From assembly GCF_900184935.1 (NCBI RefSeq), contig NZ_FXYE01000004.1, positions 1 through 64,000 on the forward strand: DNA of 64,000 nucleotides, given 5' to 3'. The position numbers and the translations under genes were made by a program. Positions 34,280 to 43,989 of this stretch are shown piece after piece. Below the pieces are notes generated by a model, which was given only the letters and a program-made list of their open reading frames with translations, had not been told where the DNA came from and searched no databases. This DNA is from Actibacterium lipolyticum. Lineage in GTDB: Bacteria; Pseudomonadota; Alphaproteobacteria; Rhodobacterales; Rhodobacteraceae. Within the stretch, counting starts at the first letter, position 1. Each line of letters starts with the position of its first letter.

Positions 34280-35017
34280 TTAGTCTGCCTGTGCAACGGG
34301 GCGGAAATATTCAGGGTATTGCGCGCGCAATATCTCGATGCGGCTGACGGTCTGGCTTAGGTGTTCGCGTATCGCTGCCACAGCTTCGTCGGGGTCATGG
34401 GCCTCTAGCGCGGCGATGATGCGTTTGTGGCCGTCCAGAATGCGCCTGATCTTTTGGTTGTCTGGCATATCAAGCCGACGAACCCGGTTCAGGTGGCCCG
34501 ATTGCGCGCGGATCAACCCATGCAGCCCCGCCTGACCTGCGGCCGACATCATGGCTTGGTGGAACACCTCATCAAGATCTTGGAAGGCGCCCATTTCGTC
34601 GGGGTTTTCGGCAAGGGCTTCTTGCATGGCCACGATGGTACGAAGGCGGGCAATCGTCGCGTCGTCAGCGGTTTTCGCCAGAATGCGCACAACCTCAACC
34701 TCAACCGCGAGGCGCAGGAAATGTGCTTCGTGGATTTGCCCGGAGTCGATACGCGTGACCAGCGTTTTGGATTGCGGATAGATATCAACCAGCCCTTCGG
34801 CCTCTAGCTTTTGCAGGGCGTCGCGCAGTGGCGTTTGGCTGATTTTGTATTCACGGGCCAGTTCACTACGTGACAAGACCGTTTCTGGTGGTAGCTCTAG
34901 TGAAATGATGCGTCGGCGCAGTGAATCCAACGTGCGTGCAGAAGCCGATTGATTGCCCGAAGCGACCGGCGCGCCCAAACGGTTAAGGACATCCGCGAAG
35001 TTTTCTTGGATCGGCAT
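34280..35017 (-). CDS. GntR-family regulator (FCD subfamily) of kdgD
   Basis: 245 residues from ATG 35017 (an alternative ATG at 35029; the frame extends further without family match). Winged HTH LDSLRRRIISLELPPETVLSRSELAREYKISQTPLRDALQKLE in three helices, then the FCD helical domain (FQDLDEVFHQAMM). It is highly similar to the GntR at 15.3 kb. It is divergent from kdgD, with the shared palindrome CTAATATATTAG in the gap. It probably represses kdgD and itself; cross-talk with the other GntR is likely because operator and HTH are so alike. Confidence 0.87.
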   Translation of the reverse strand: MPIQENFADVLNRLGAPVASGNQSASARTLDSLRRRIISLELPPETVLSRSELAREYKISQTPLRDALQKLEAEGLVDIYPQSKTLVTRIDSGQIHEAHFLRLAVEVEVVRILAKTADDATIARLRTIVAMQEALAENPDEMGAFQDLDEVFHQAMMSAAGQAGLHGLIRAQSGHLNRVRRLDMPDNQKIRRILDGHKRIIAALEAHDPDEAVAAIREHLSQTVSRIEILRAQYPEYFRPVAQAD

Positions 35018-35087
35018 CTTGGTACGCATCCTTTTTGGGCAAGGCTTATTTTGACCATTGGCGGGAAAAGTTGCAAGCATCGGTAAT

Positions 35088-35099
35088 CTAATATATTAG
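35088..35099. promoter_or_regulatory. GntR operator candidate, same core as at 15251
   Basis: Perfect 12-bp palindrome CTAATATATTAG between divergent gntR and kdgD. The identical core at 15252-15263 lies in the equivalent place beside the other GntR gene. Confidence 0.7.
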
Positions 35100-35162
35100 C
35101 GTATAAGATGTAAGGGCGAGGGCATCCGGCTGATCAGGCCAGCTCAAAAAGGGACACCATAG

Positions 35163-36068
35163 ATGATCGAAAATAACGACCTGCAGGCGCGTATTCGTAA
35201 CGGGCTTTTGTCTTTTCCGGTGACACCATTCGGTTCCGATGGCCGCTTTGCACCCGGCCCGTTTGCCGCACATCTAGAGTGGTTGTCTGCCTATCCTGTC
35301 GCCGGGTTGATCGTCGCAGGCGGAACCGGCGAGATGTTTTCGCTTACCCCTTCAGAAATCGTTGATGTCGTGAAAACTGCCAAAGCGGCCTGCCCTGGTC
35401 AGCCGATAATCTCGGGCTGTGGCTATGGCACCCAAATGGCGTGCGAGTTGGCCCAAGAGATTGAGGCAGCAGGCGGTGACGGTATCTTGTTGCTTCCCCA
35501 CTATCTGGTCGGTGCGCCCCAAGACGGAATAGAGGCGCACATCCGCGCCGTCTGTAACGCCACCCGGATGGGCGTGATCGTTTATAACCGTGGCCAGTCC
35601 CGGGTTTCGGCACAGACCATCGCGCGTTTGGCCGACGATTGCCCGAACCTGATCGGGTTTAAGGATGGCACAGGTGACATCGATACCGTGCGCCGGGTGA
35701 CGCTGAAGATGGGTGATCGGTTGTCGTATATCGGCGGAATGCCGACGCACGAATTGTTCGCTCAGGCGTATCGCGGGGCAGGGATGCCCACCTATTCGTC
35801 GGCGGTGTTCAACTTTGTGCCCGAAACGGCGTTGAAGTTTCACAAGGCTTTCACCGAAAGCGATGATGCAACCTGCGAAAAAATGCTGGCAGATTTCTAT
35901 TATCCATTCGCGGAAATTCGCGACCGCAAAACGGGTTATGCCGTTTCCGCGATTAAGGCGGGCGTTCGGTTGCGAGGCTTTGAAACTGGTCCAGTGCGCA
36001 GCCCGCTGACTGATCTGACTGACGAAGAGGTTGAGATGATGCAGGAGCTGATCAAAGGGGTCGCCTAG
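35163..36068 (+). CDS. kdgD: 5-Dehydro-4-deoxyglucarate dehydratase
   Basis: 301 residues from ATG 35163 (AAAGGGA 8 bases upstream). A DapA-superfamily TIM barrel: LLSFPVTPFGSDGRF, VAGGTGEMFSLT (substrate carboxylate loop), the Tyr in VIVYNRG and the Schiff-base Lys in LIGFKDGTGDIDTV. Sequence agrees with KDG dehydratase (decarboxylating), which makes 2-oxoglutarate semialdehyde. The semialdehyde dehydrogenase at 4.9-6.4 kb would complete the path to 2-oxoglutarate. Dihydrodipicolinate synthase is the fold relative but the FKDGTGD motif and GntR context favour KdgD. Confidence 0.9.
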   Translation: MIENNDLQARIRNGLLSFPVTPFGSDGRFAPGPFAAHLEWLSAYPVAGLIVAGGTGEMFSLTPSEIVDVVKTAKAACPGQPIISGCGYGTQMACELAQEIEAAGGDGILLLPHYLVGAPQDGIEAHIRAVCNATRMGVIVYNRGQSRVSAQTIARLADDCPNLIGFKDGTGDIDTVRRVTLKMGDRLSYIGGMPTHELFAQAYRGAGMPTYSSAVFNFVPETALKFHKAFTESDDATCEKMLADFYYPFAEIRDRKTGYAVSAIKAGVRLRGFETGPVRSPLTDLTDEEVEMMQELIKGVA

Positions 36069-36433
36069 AGCTGCGGCCAGAGCTAAAAGGCGCTGCCCAC
36101 GGCAGCTTATCGATGGATAACAAGCCGATATGTCGCGGTTTTTTAAGGAAAATGATCGCGTGTGCTTGACCGTTGAAACGGCCGTTTGAATACCTAGCGA
36201 CTTGGATTTTTCGTGCAGGGCCACACAGTCAAAGGCTGTTGTTGGGCGAAATAATTTCAATGAAAACAGATTATTAGAAGGTTATGACCGTGCCCAATGG
36301 TGGCGATATTCGCGCATTTCTTATCGGCCTTGTAAGTGTCGCAAAAGGCGGCTCTGGCGTCGTTTGTGGCCCTTATGGGGAATGTCAGCGTTGAATTCCC
36401 GCCATTGACCCCTGATCTTTAGGATGTAGAACG
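36069..36433. other. Intergenic region between kdgD and nadA
   Basis: No supported gene. A small GCTGCC-cac-GGCAGC hairpin stands near 36097 without a T-run. A 36-codon frame (ATG 36284) exists, but AGAAGG is too close to its start. An AT-rich stretch at about 36245-36280 could hold the nadA promoter. Confidence 0.4.
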
Positions 36434-36505
36434 ATGAACTCTGATACGGGCATCGTATTCAGTGTACGGCCCTTGCAGCCATGGGGGAGGACCCTTCTTG
36501 CTTGA
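36434..36505 (+). CDS. Possible 23-residue leader ORF overlapping the nadA start
   Basis: ATG 36434 with AGGA 9 bases upstream; it ends in TGA 36503-36505, 8 bases inside nadA when nadA starts at TTG 36498. Its last codons contain the nadA ribosome site. It may couple or attenuate nadA translation; no family match. Confidence 0.25.
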   Translation: MNSDTGIVFSVRPLQPWGRTLLA

Positions 36506-37550
36506 TTTGACACTTGTTCGCTCTGCGTTGGAAGACGCGTATGACCTTACGCCATCCACAAAGTTGGCTGAAAGCATGTCGGATATATATGCGCGCATGA
36601 ACCGTGTGGTGACGCCACCGGATTTTGCCCTGTATGCCCCCTATATTGCTGCGATCAATAAGCTGAAGAAAGAACGTGGCGCGGCCATTCTGGCGCATAA
36701 CTACATGACGCCGGAAATCTATCACGGGATTTCGGATGTCGCCGGCGACAGCTTGCAGCTGGCCATCAAAGCGACCGAGGTCGAGGCGGACATCATCGTG
36801 CAATGCGGTGTGCATTTCATGGCCGAAACCTCCAAGATTCTGAACCCGTCGAAAACAGTTCTGATGCCAGATATGGATGCGGGCTGTTCGCTGGCTGAAA
36901 GCATCACCGCCGACGGGATCGCCGAGATGCGCGCGAAATACCCCGGCGCGCCGGTTGTGTCCTATGTGAACACCACGGCCGAGGTGAAAGCCGCGTCTGA
37001 CATTTGTTGCACGTCGTCCAACGCGGCGCAGATCGTTGCGGCGCAGGAAAGCGATACCGTGATCATGACCCCGGATCAGTATCTGGCGCAAAACGTGGCC
37101 AAGGACGTTCCGCAAAAGCGCGTGGTTTGGTGGGAAGGCTCGTGCATCGTGCACGAACAATACACCCCCCAAGATTTGCGCGAATTCCGCGAATGGAACC
37201 CCGGCACGCGTATCATCGCACACCCCGAATGCCCGCCCGATGTCGTGGCCGAGGCTGACTTTTCCGGCTCTACCAGTGGGATCATCAAATACGTAACCGA
37301 CGAACTGCCTGAAAAGGCGATGTTGGTGACCGAATGTTCGATGGCCTCAAATATCGCGGATGCTTTGCCGCAGGTCGATTTTGTCGGTCCATGCAACATG
37401 TGCCCGTACATGAAAAAGATCACGCTGGAAAAGGTGCTGTATTCCCTGCACACCATGACCGGTCAGGTCGAAGTGGACGCGGCGGTTGCCGAAAAAGCCC
37501 GGCTTTCCGTGCGGCGTATGATCGACCTTTCCAAAAAGCTGGGGCTGTAA
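36498..37550 (+). CDS. nadA: Quinolinate synthase A
   Basis: 350 residues from TTG 36498, chosen because GGGGGAGG stands 7 bases upstream; the frame extends to GTG 36462. Condenses iminoaspartate with dihydroxyacetone phosphate to quinolinate. The three [4Fe-4S] cysteines are in IVQCGVHFMAET, AHPECPPDVV and GPCNMCPYMK. Further family motifs: ILAHNYMTPEIYHGISDVAGDS in two strands and STSGIIKYV. First gene of a nadA-nadB-nadC operon with gaps of 7 and 3 bp. Confidence 0.93.
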   Translation: MLDLTLVRSALEDAYDLTPSTKLAESMSDIYARMNRVVTPPDFALYAPYIAAINKLKKERGAAILAHNYMTPEIYHGISDVAGDSLQLAIKATEVEADIIVQCGVHFMAETSKILNPSKTVLMPDMDAGCSLAESITADGIAEMRAKYPGAPVVSYVNTTAEVKAASDICCTSSNAAQIVAAQESDTVIMTPDQYLAQNVAKDVPQKRVVWWEGSCIVHEQYTPQDLREFREWNPGTRIIAHPECPPDVVAEADFSGSTSGIIKYVTDELPEKAMLVTECSMASNIADALPQVDFVGPCNMCPYMKKITLEKVLYSLHTMTGQVEVDAAVAEKARLSVRRMIDLSKKLGL

Positions 37551-37557
37551 GAGCATC

Positions 37558-39120
37558 ATGCAAGAACAGACCACCGACCGGGTGGTGATTGTTGGCGCGG
37601 GCCTTGGCGCGCTTTATGCGGCGCTGTCGCTTGCGCCACGTCCCGTCGTTATGATCTCGCCCGAATTGCTGGGCGAAGGGGCAAGCTCCGCTTGGGCACA
37701 AGGTGGCGTTGCAGCCGCGATGGATGAACGCGACAGCCATGAGGCGCACGCCCGTGACACAGTGATCGCCGGGGCCGGAACGGTTAATCCCGTCGTGGCC
37801 GAAGCAGTCACATCCGAAGCGCGCGCGCATATCCTTAATCTGACGACGCTTGGCACCCCGTTTGATCGTACCGATGATGGGCAATACGTGATGTCGCGCG
37901 AAGCGGCGCACAGCTTTGCCCGTGTCGTGCGGGTGCAGGGCGATCAGGCCGGTGCTGAAATCATGCGGGCGTTGATTGCCCAAGTGCGCGAAACGCCTTC
38001 GATCCAAGTGCTGGAAGGCACGATGGCCGTTGGGCTGGATGTTGCGGACGGTAAGATCACCGGGGTGAAGGTTGCCAGTTCCGGCGACGAACGATCAGCC
38101 CCCTTTATGCTGCGCGGGGCGGCATATCTGCTGGCCGGTGGTGGTTCTGGGGGGCTTTACGCGCTGACCACGAACCCGTTGCGGATACGCGGTCAGGTGA
38201 TCGGCATGGCCGCGCGCGCCGGTGCTGTGATTGCCGATGCCGAATTTGTACAGTTTCACCCGACAGCCATGGCCACCGGCGATGACCCGGCCCCCTTGGC
38301 GACCGAAGCATTGCGCGGCGAAGGCGCGACCTTGGTCAACGGCGATGGCGTGCGCTTCATGACAGAGGTCCACCCCGACGCCGAACTTGCCCCACGCGAT
38401 ATCGTTGCGCGCAGCATCTATGCCCAAACGCAGGCTGGCAATGCGCCAGCGCTTGATACGCGCGACGCAATCGGCGCGGCGATTTTGACAGATTTCCCAT
38501 CTGTGGCGCAGTCGTGCGCCAAAGCGGGGATCGACCCGGTGACACAGACGATCCCGGTTGCAGCGGCTGCGCATTACCACATGGGCGGCATTGCTACCGA
38601 TGGCGAAGGGCGTGCGAGCCTTGGCAATCTTTGGGTCTGTGGCGAGGCAGCCTCGACCGGGTTGCATGGGGCGAACCGGCTTGCGTCGAACGGCCTGCTA
38701 GAGGCGCTGGTCTATGCCCGCCGCGCGGCGATTTCGATTGCGGAAGGTTTGGGCCCGATAACGGACGCGGCAATGGTTGCCTATACCGACGCGCCCGGCG
38801 GTATCGCTCCGCGTGCCGATCTGGTGGCAGAGCTGCGCCAGACGATGACCAACTGCGTTGGCGTTGTGCGGGATGCAACCGGCCTGAAAAAAGCACTGGC
38901 CCGGATCACGGCGATTGAGGCCGCACAGCCTGATTGCCAGAACCTGTTGAACATGACGGCCACCGCAACGCTGATCACCGCCGCCGCCTTGGTGCGCGAA
39001 GAAAGCCGTGGCGCCCATTACCGCGCTGATTTTCCCGACCTGAACGGCGAAGAAGGCGAACGTTCGCGCCTGACCTTGGACGAAGCGCTGGCCATCCGCA
39101 CACGATTTGCACAGGAGTAA
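37558..39120 (+). CDS. nadB: L-aspartate oxidase
   Basis: 520 residues. FAD enzyme oxidising aspartate to iminoaspartate for NadA. N-terminal dinucleotide fold VVIVGAGLGALYAAL, EGASSAWAQGGVAAAM, then FVQFHPTAM, MGGIATDGEGRAS and the C-terminal FAD loop ASTGLHGANRLASNGLLEALVYARRA split over two helices. The C-terminal helical domain is complete but ends soon after (520 residues, close to the family's usual length). Follows nadA by 7 bp. Confidence 0.93.
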   Translation: MQEQTTDRVVIVGAGLGALYAALSLAPRPVVMISPELLGEGASSAWAQGGVAAAMDERDSHEAHARDTVIAGAGTVNPVVAEAVTSEARAHILNLTTLGTPFDRTDDGQYVMSREAAHSFARVVRVQGDQAGAEIMRALIAQVRETPSIQVLEGTMAVGLDVADGKITGVKVASSGDERSAPFMLRGAAYLLAGGGSGGLYALTTNPLRIRGQVIGMAARAGAVIADAEFVQFHPTAMATGDDPAPLATEALRGEGATLVNGDGVRFMTEVHPDAELAPRDIVARSIYAQTQAGNAPALDTRDAIGAAILTDFPSVAQSCAKAGIDPVTQTIPVAAAAHYHMGGIATDGEGRASLGNLWVCGEAASTGLHGANRLASNGLLEALVYARRAAISIAEGLGPITDAAMVAYTDAPGGIAPRADLVAELRQTMTNCVGVVRDATGLKKALARITAIEAAQPDCQNLLNMTATATLITAAALVREESRGAHYRADFPDLNGEEGERSRLTLDEALAIRTRFAQE

Positions 39121-39123
39121 TCC

Positions 39124-39969
39124 ATGAACTCTCGTCTTCCTGATCTGGTGCTGGAACCTATGGTTCGCAACGCCTTGGCCGAGGATCTGGGCACCTATGG
39201 TGACATCACGACCCGCACGGTTATTCCCGGTGACACGCAATACAAGGCCCGCATCAACGCGCGCGAGGCTGGCGTTGTATCGGGCATGCAAATCGCGCGG
39301 ATTGCGTTTCATTTGATGGATGCGTCGCTAAAGCTGGAAACGCTTATCGACGATGGCGAACCCTGCAAGCCCGGTGATGTGTTGATGACGATCGAAGGCT
39401 CCGCCGCCTCGATCCTGTCGGCCGAACGGGTGGCGTTGAACTTTGCCGGGCGTTTGACGGGTATCGCCAGCCTGACGGCCCAATACGTGGAACTGACCAA
39501 GGGCACCGATGCCCGCGTGACCTGCACCCGCAAAACGACGCCGGGGCTGCGGATCGTGGAAAAACAGGCTGTGCTGCATGGCGGTGGGTTCAATCACCGC
39601 TTTTCGCTGTCTGACGCGATCATGATCAAAGACAACCACATCGCGGCGGCGGGCGGCATTGCCCCTGCACTGGCTGCGGTGAAGGCCAAAGCCTCGCACA
39701 TGATGCGGGTCGAGATTGAGGTCGATCGGCTGGACCAATTGGCCGAGGTTCTGAAAATCGGCGGTGCCGACGTGGTGCTGTTGGACAACATGAGCTGCGA
39801 TCAGATGCGCGAGGCCGTCGCGATGAACGACGGCAGCGTGGTGCTGGAAGCGTCGGGCAACATCACCCTAACCCGCATTGCCGAAGTCGCGGCGACGGGG
39901 GTCAGCTATATCTCGTCCGGGGCGTTGACCCATTCGGCGGGCTGCATCGACTTGGGTCTGGATTTTTAA
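39124..39969 (+). CDS. nadC: Nicotinate-nucleotide pyrophosphorylase (carboxylating)
   Basis: 281 residues. Makes nicotinate mononucleotide from quinolinate and PRPP. Motifs: ALAEDLGTYGDITT at the N-terminus, ERVALNFAGRLTGIAS, TRKTTPGLRIVEKQAV, HGGGFNHRFSLSDAIMIKDNH split by residues about 155-180, and the barrel end YISSGALTHSA. Third gene of the operon, 3 bp after nadB, completing de novo NAD synthesis from aspartate. Confidence 0.94.
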   Translation: MNSRLPDLVLEPMVRNALAEDLGTYGDITTRTVIPGDTQYKARINAREAGVVSGMQIARIAFHLMDASLKLETLIDDGEPCKPGDVLMTIEGSAASILSAERVALNFAGRLTGIASLTAQYVELTKGTDARVTCTRKTTPGLRIVEKQAVLHGGGFNHRFSLSDAIMIKDNHIAAAGGIAPALAAVKAKASHMMRVEIEVDRLDQLAEVLKIGGADVVLLDNMSCDQMREAVAMNDGSVVLEASGNITLTRIAEVAATGVSYISSGALTHSAGCIDLGLDF

Positions 39970-39997
39970 TCCCTCAAATCCATGCCGACGCCTGTGA

Positions 39998-40528
39998 CTA
40001 GTCGATCCGCTTAAGTTCGTTCGTGAACCGCTTTGCATTCGCCACATAATTTGTGGCGGATGCTTTCAGCCCGGCAATCGCTGCGTCATCAAGTGCCCGC
40101 ACAACCTTGGCCGGAGAGCCGATAACAAGCGAGCCGTCGGGAATCTCTTTCCCTTCGGTCACCAACGCGCCCGCGCCGATCAGGCAGTTCCGCCCGATCT
40201 TTGCGCCGTTCAGAACGGTTGCGCCCATGCCGATCAATGTATTGTCGCCAATCGTGCAGCCGTGGACGATGGCACGATGCCCAATGGTGACGTTTTCGCC
40301 GATCTGGGCTGGAAAGCCGGGATCGGCGTGTACCATCGCGTGTTCCTGCACATTGGTACGCGCGCCGATCGTTAAACGTTCATTGTCGCCACGAAGGACG
40401 GCGCCAAACCATATGCCGACACCTTCGCCCAGATGAACATCACCGACGACATGCGCCGCCGGTGCCACCCAGAAATCGCCGTTTTGGGGTGTGTTCGGGA
40501 CTTTGTCGCCAAGTTCATAGAGCGCCAT
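39998..40528 (-). CDS. Gamma-carbonic-anhydrase-like hexapeptide protein
   Basis: 176 residues from ATG 40528, which overlaps the preceding gene's TGA (ATGA). Left-handed beta-helix repeats are evident: VVGDVHLGEGVGIWFGAVLRGD, IGARTNVQEHAMVH, IGENVTIGHRAIVHGCTIGD, IGMGATVLNGAKIG in successive turns. Zinc-ligand histidines typical of gamma-CA-type proteins are at HAMVHAD, GHRAIVHG. Activity as carbonic anhydrase is often absent in this group. It is the third gene of a unit after glcB and glcG-like. Confidence 0.87.
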   Translation of the reverse strand: MALYELGDKVPNTPQNGDFWVAPAAHVVGDVHLGEGVGIWFGAVLRGDNERLTIGARTNVQEHAMVHADPGFPAQIGENVTIGHRAIVHGCTIGDNTLIGMGATVLNGAKIGRNCLIGAGALVTEGKEIPDGSLVIGSPAKVVRALDDAAIAGLKASATNYVANAKRFTNELKRID

Positions 40529-40950
40529 CAAAGCCCCCCAAGAAACGCATCAATGCCCGCTTGCGCGACCTCTTGATCCTGCCCCGGTGTGCCAGAACTG
40601 ACGCCGATGCCGCCCACGACGTCGCCCTCAACGATCACAGGCAGGCCACCGCCCACCACCATCAGCCGCCCGCCAATGGCCGCGGCAATGCCATAGGCGG
40701 GCGCGCCCGGCTGGCTGGCGGCACCATATTCGTGGGTCGCCTTTTTCGCGCCCGACGCGGTGAAGCTTTTATCAATCGCGATGGTGGAAGAGGTGACTTT
40801 GCCCCCGTCCATCCGTTCAAATGCAATCAGGTTGCCGCCCTCGTCGGTGATGGCGATGCACATCGGCACGCCAATCTCATCGGCCTTCACGCGGGCCCCT
40901 GCGATCAGAACACGGGCATCCGCGACGTCGAGCCGTTTGATTGTAATCAC
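40528..40950 (-). CDS. GlcG/HbpS-family (DUF336) protein
   Basis: 140 residues. The pattern AITDEGGNLIAFERMDGG, AFxK-like AIDKSFTASGAKKATHEYG and GGRLMVVGGGLPVIVEGDVVGGIGVSSG in two parts is that of GlcG, found with glycolate/malate-synthase genes. Biochemical role unclear; relatives bind heme or small molecules. Located 10 bp after malate synthase G, which supports the GlcG name. Confidence 0.85.
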   Translation of the reverse strand: MITIKRLDVADARVLIAGARVKADEIGVPMCIAITDEGGNLIAFERMDGGKVTSSTIAIDKSFTASGAKKATHEYGAASQPGAPAYGIAAAIGGRLMVVGGGLPVIVEGDVVGGIGVSSGTPGQDQEVAQAGIDAFLGGL

Positions 40951-40960
40951 TGTCGTCTCC

Positions 40961-43090
40961 TTAAGATGCTTTGGCGGCGCGGCGTGCGGCGTGCAGCAAT
41001 GGTTCGGTATAGCCCGAGGGCTGTTCGGCCCCCTTGAAGATCAGATCCCGCGCGGCCTGAAACGCAACGCCATCAAAGCCGGGGGCCATGGGCGTGTATT
41101 CCGGATCACCGGCGTTTTGCGCATCGACCTTGGGGGCCATGCGGCGCAGGCTTGCCTCGATCTCGTCGGCGGAACAGATGCCGTGAAGCAACCAGTTCGC
41201 CAGATATTGCGATGAAATGCGCAGGGTGGCGCGGTCTTCCATCAGGGCGACATCATTGATGTCAGGTACCTTGGAACAGCCGACGCCTTGATCGACCCAA
41301 CGCACCACATAGCCAAGGATGGATTGGCAAGAGTTATCCAACTCTCGCTGCACCTCCTCATCCGACAGGTTGCGCCCGAACATCAGGGGCGGGGTCAACA
41401 GCGCATCACGCGATGCCACCTCGCGGGTTTTCAGCTTTTCCTGCAGGGCGGGCACATCAACGTGGTGGTAATGCGTGGCGTGCAGCGTGGCGGCCGTAGG
41501 AGAAGGGACCCAAGCCGTGTTCGCACCAGCGTTCGGGTGGCCGATCTTAACGTCCAGCATTTCGGCCATGTCATCGGGTTTGGCCCACATGCCTTTGCCG
41601 ATCTGCCCCTTGCCCGCCATCCCGGCGGCAAGACCGGCATCGACATTGCCATCCTCATAGGCAGACAGCCACACGGCGTCCTTCATCTCTCCCTTCGGGT
41701 TCACCGGGCCTGCTTGCATCGAAGTGTGGATTTCATCCCCCGTGCGATCAAGGAAGCCGGTGTTGATGAACACACAGCGGTTCTTAACGGCGGCGATACA
41801 AGCCAACAGGTTGGCCGAGGTGCGACGCTCTTCGTCCATCACGCCAAGTTTGACGGTATAACGAGGCAGGCCAAGAATATCTTCGACCCGGCCATAAAGC
41901 GTGTCAGCGAAGGCGACTTCTTCGGGGCCGTGCATCTTTGGCTTCACGATATAGATCGACCCCGCACGGGAGTTGCGGTTTTCAGCCCGTTTCAGATCAT
42001 GCATCGCGGCGGCGACCGTGACGGCGGCGTCCAGCATCCCTTCGGGCGTTTCCTGACCGTCCAACAGCACGGCGTCTGTCGTCATCAGGTGGCCAACATT
42101 GCGGGCCAACAGAACGGCGCGGCCGGGGTGGGTAACAGGCTGCCCCTGTGGGTCAAGATAGCTGACATCGGGGTTCAGGCGGCGGGTCATGGTCTTGCCG
42201 CCCTTGATGAATGTCTCTGTCAGGTCGCCTTTCATCAGGCCAAGCCAGTTGGCATAAACCGTGCATTTGTCTTCGGCATCGACGGCAGCTACGGAATCTT
42301 CGCAGTCTTGGATCGCGGTCAGTGCGCTTTCCAGGCGAATGTCGGAAATGCCCGCCGGATCGTCCTTGCCAATTGCCGAGCTGCGGTCAACCACAACCTC
42401 AATCAACAGATCGTGGACGCGCAGCATGATGTTGCCGCCCTCGGTATAGCCGGCAAGCTGCGCGGGGTTGGCCAAACCAGTCTCTAACCCGGCGGTGGTG
42501 ACGAATAGCGCACCGTTGCGTACAGCCATTTCGGTAACGCCGGACCAGCTGCCACCGGCCAAAGGAGCGACCTTATCCAGATGCGCGCGCGCCCATGCGA
42601 TAACTTTTGCGCCGCGCGCGGCGTCATAGCCGGGGCCGGTTGCGCTGCCCTCGATCGCGTCGGTGCCGTATAGCGCGTCGTAAAGGGAACCCCACCGCGC
42701 GTTGGTCGCGTTCAACGCAAAGCGCGCGTTCATCACGGGCACAACAAGCTGCGGGCCGGCGATGGTGGCAATCTCGGCATCTACGTTTTGGGTGTCGATT
42801 GTGAATGGGGCCGGATCGGGTACCAGATAGCCAATTTCCGTCAGGAAACTGCGGTAGGCGGCGGCGTCGAACGGTTGGCCCTTACGGTCCAGATGCCAAG
42901 CATCAATTTGGCCCTGAAGGGTTTCACGCTTTTTCAGCAGCGCTGCGTTCACCGGCATCAGGTCGCGCAACAGCGCGGCGTAGCCATCCCAGAATGCATC
43001 GGGGCTGACATCAATCAGCATCTCGTTTTCGATCAACGCGGCCAGCGGGGCGGCCACTGACAGGCCGCTGCGATTCACATATTGGGTCAT
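40961..43090 (-). CDS. glcB: Malate synthase G
   Basis: 709 residues from ATG 43090 (AAGGAGG 5 bases upstream; the frame opens further upstream without support). Condenses glyoxylate with acetyl-CoA to malate. Single-chain AceB-G type, usual length near 720. Motifs: [26 protein letters not shown] in two segments, [15 protein letters not shown], the catalytic region [16 protein letters not shown] and [22 protein letters not shown]. Together with the IclR regulator divergent from it and GlcG-like downstream, this is a glyoxylate assimilation unit. Confidence 0.94.
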   Translation of the reverse strand: MTQYVNRSGLSVAAPLAALIENEMLIDVSPDAFWDGYAALLRDLMPVNAALLKKRETLQGQIDAWHLDRKGQPFDAAAYRSFLTEIGYLVPDPAPFTIDTQNVDAEIATIAGPQLVVPVMNARFALNATNARWGSLYDALYGTDAIEGSATGPGYDAARGAKVIAWARAHLDKVAPLAGGSWSGVTEMAVRNGALFVTTAGLETGLANPAQLAGYTEGGNIMLRVHDLLIEVVVDRSSAIGKDDPAGISDIRLESALTAIQDCEDSVAAVDAEDKCTVYANWLGLMKGDLTETFIKGGKTMTRRLNPDVSYLDPQGQPVTHPGRAVLLARNVGHLMTTDAVLLDGQETPEGMLDAAVTVAAAMHDLKRAENRNSRAGSIYIVKPKMHGPEEVAFADTLYGRVEDILGLPRYTVKLGVMDEERRTSANLLACIAAVKNRCVFINTGFLDRTGDEIHTSMQAGPVNPKGEMKDAVWLSAYEDGNVDAGLAAGMAGKGQIGKGMWAKPDDMAEMLDVKIGHPNAGANTAWVPSPTAATLHATHYHHVDVPALQEKLKTREVASRDALLTPPLMFGRNLSDEEVQRELDNSCQSILGYVVRWVDQGVGCSKVPDINDVALMEDRATLRISSQYLANWLLHGICSADEIEASLRRMAPKVDAQNAGDPEYTPMAPGFDGVAFQAARDLIFKGAEQPSGYTEPLLHAARRAAKAS

Positions 43091-43148
43091 GGAATCCTCC
43101 TTCATTTGACGGTGTCTTAGCGTGATGGCACAAGGAACGTCACTTTTG

Positions 43149-43162
43149 GAAAAATGTTTTTC
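43149..43162. promoter_or_regulatory. Palindromic site in the glcB-iclR gap
   Basis: GAAAAA-TG-TTTTTC, with TGGAAA on its left and again at 43169. The gap is only 95 bp between divergent genes, so an IclR operator is likely here. Confidence 0.4.
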
Positions 43163-43185
43163 ACGATGTGGAAAGCTGAGGCACC

Positions 43186-43989
43186 ATGGCACAAACCGAA
43201 GGCGTACAATCCGTTGCGCGGGCGCTAACCCTGTTAAAGATGCTGTCGCAGGCCGATGATGGGATGCGGGTCAGTGATATTGCGCGATCCTCGGGGCTTG
43301 CGGTTTCGACGGCGCATCGGTTGCTTACCACGTTGGAAATGCATGGTTTTGCGCAGTTTGAGCCCGACACCGCCCTGTGGCATGTCGGGCGCGAGGCATT
43401 TGCCGTTGGCGCGGCTTTCGGGCGGCGGCGCAATTTCGTGGCACCCGCCCTGCCATTCCTGCGCCGATTGCGGGATGTGACCCGCGAAACCGCGAACCTT
43501 GGAATCTTGGATCACGATCAGCTTGTCACCATAAGCCAGGTGGAAAGCCGCGAGATTATGCGTGCCATCTCGCCGCCCGGGGGGCGGGTTCCGGTGTTCT
43601 GTTCGGGCATGGGCAAGGCCATTCTGGCCACGTGGGAGGATGCGGATATTCGCGCGTTGGCCAGCCGCGTTGGCATGCCCGCGATGACGTCAAAAAGCCT
43701 GCGGACGGTGGACGATGCGCTGGCCGATATCGCCCTGACCCGCAGCCGGGGCTACGCCATTGATGACGAGGAACACGTGATCGGCCTGCGCTGTATCGCG
43801 GCGGTCGTCTGGTCTGCGCAGGCAGAGGCGGCGTGCGCGATTTCCGTGTCGGGCCTGACCGCGCGGCTTACGGATGATCGCATTGACGCCATCGGTCTGC
43901 ACGTGGCCCAAGCGGCGCAGGAATTGACCGATACCCTGGGTGGTCGGGCGCCGGTTACGCCATCAAATCCAGCCCCTTACGATCCTTAA
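43186..43989 (+). CDS. IclR-family regulator of the malate synthase unit
   Basis: 267 residues from ATG 43186 with GAGG 4 bases upstream. Winged [23 protein letters not shown] and [25 protein letters not shown], then effector domain with [13 protein letters not shown] and [20 protein letters not shown]. Divergent from glcB, so it probably responds to glyoxylate or a related acid. Its 3' end overlaps the convergent Lrp gene by 35 bp. Confidence 0.87.
   Translation: MAQTEGVQSVARALTLLKMLSQADDGMRVSDIARSSGLAVSTAHRLLTTLEMHGFAQFEPDTALWHVGREAFAVGAAFGRRRNFVAPALPFLRRLRDVTRETANLGILDHDQLVTISQVESREIMRAISPPGGRVPVFCSGMGKAILATWEDADIRALASRVGMPAMTSKSLRTVDDALADIALTRSRGYAIDDEEHVIGLRCIAAVVWSAQAEAACAISVSGLTARLTDDRIDAIGLHVAQAAQELTDTLGGRAPVTPSNPAPYDP

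Noticed and set aside
35163-36068. Dihydrodipicolinate synthase
   Set aside because: Same fold, but the FKDGTGD motif and the GntR/sugar-acid context fit 5-dehydro-4-deoxyglucarate dehydratase better.
36091-36110. Terminator after kdgD
   Set aside because: Only a 6-bp stem with 3-base loop and no T-run.
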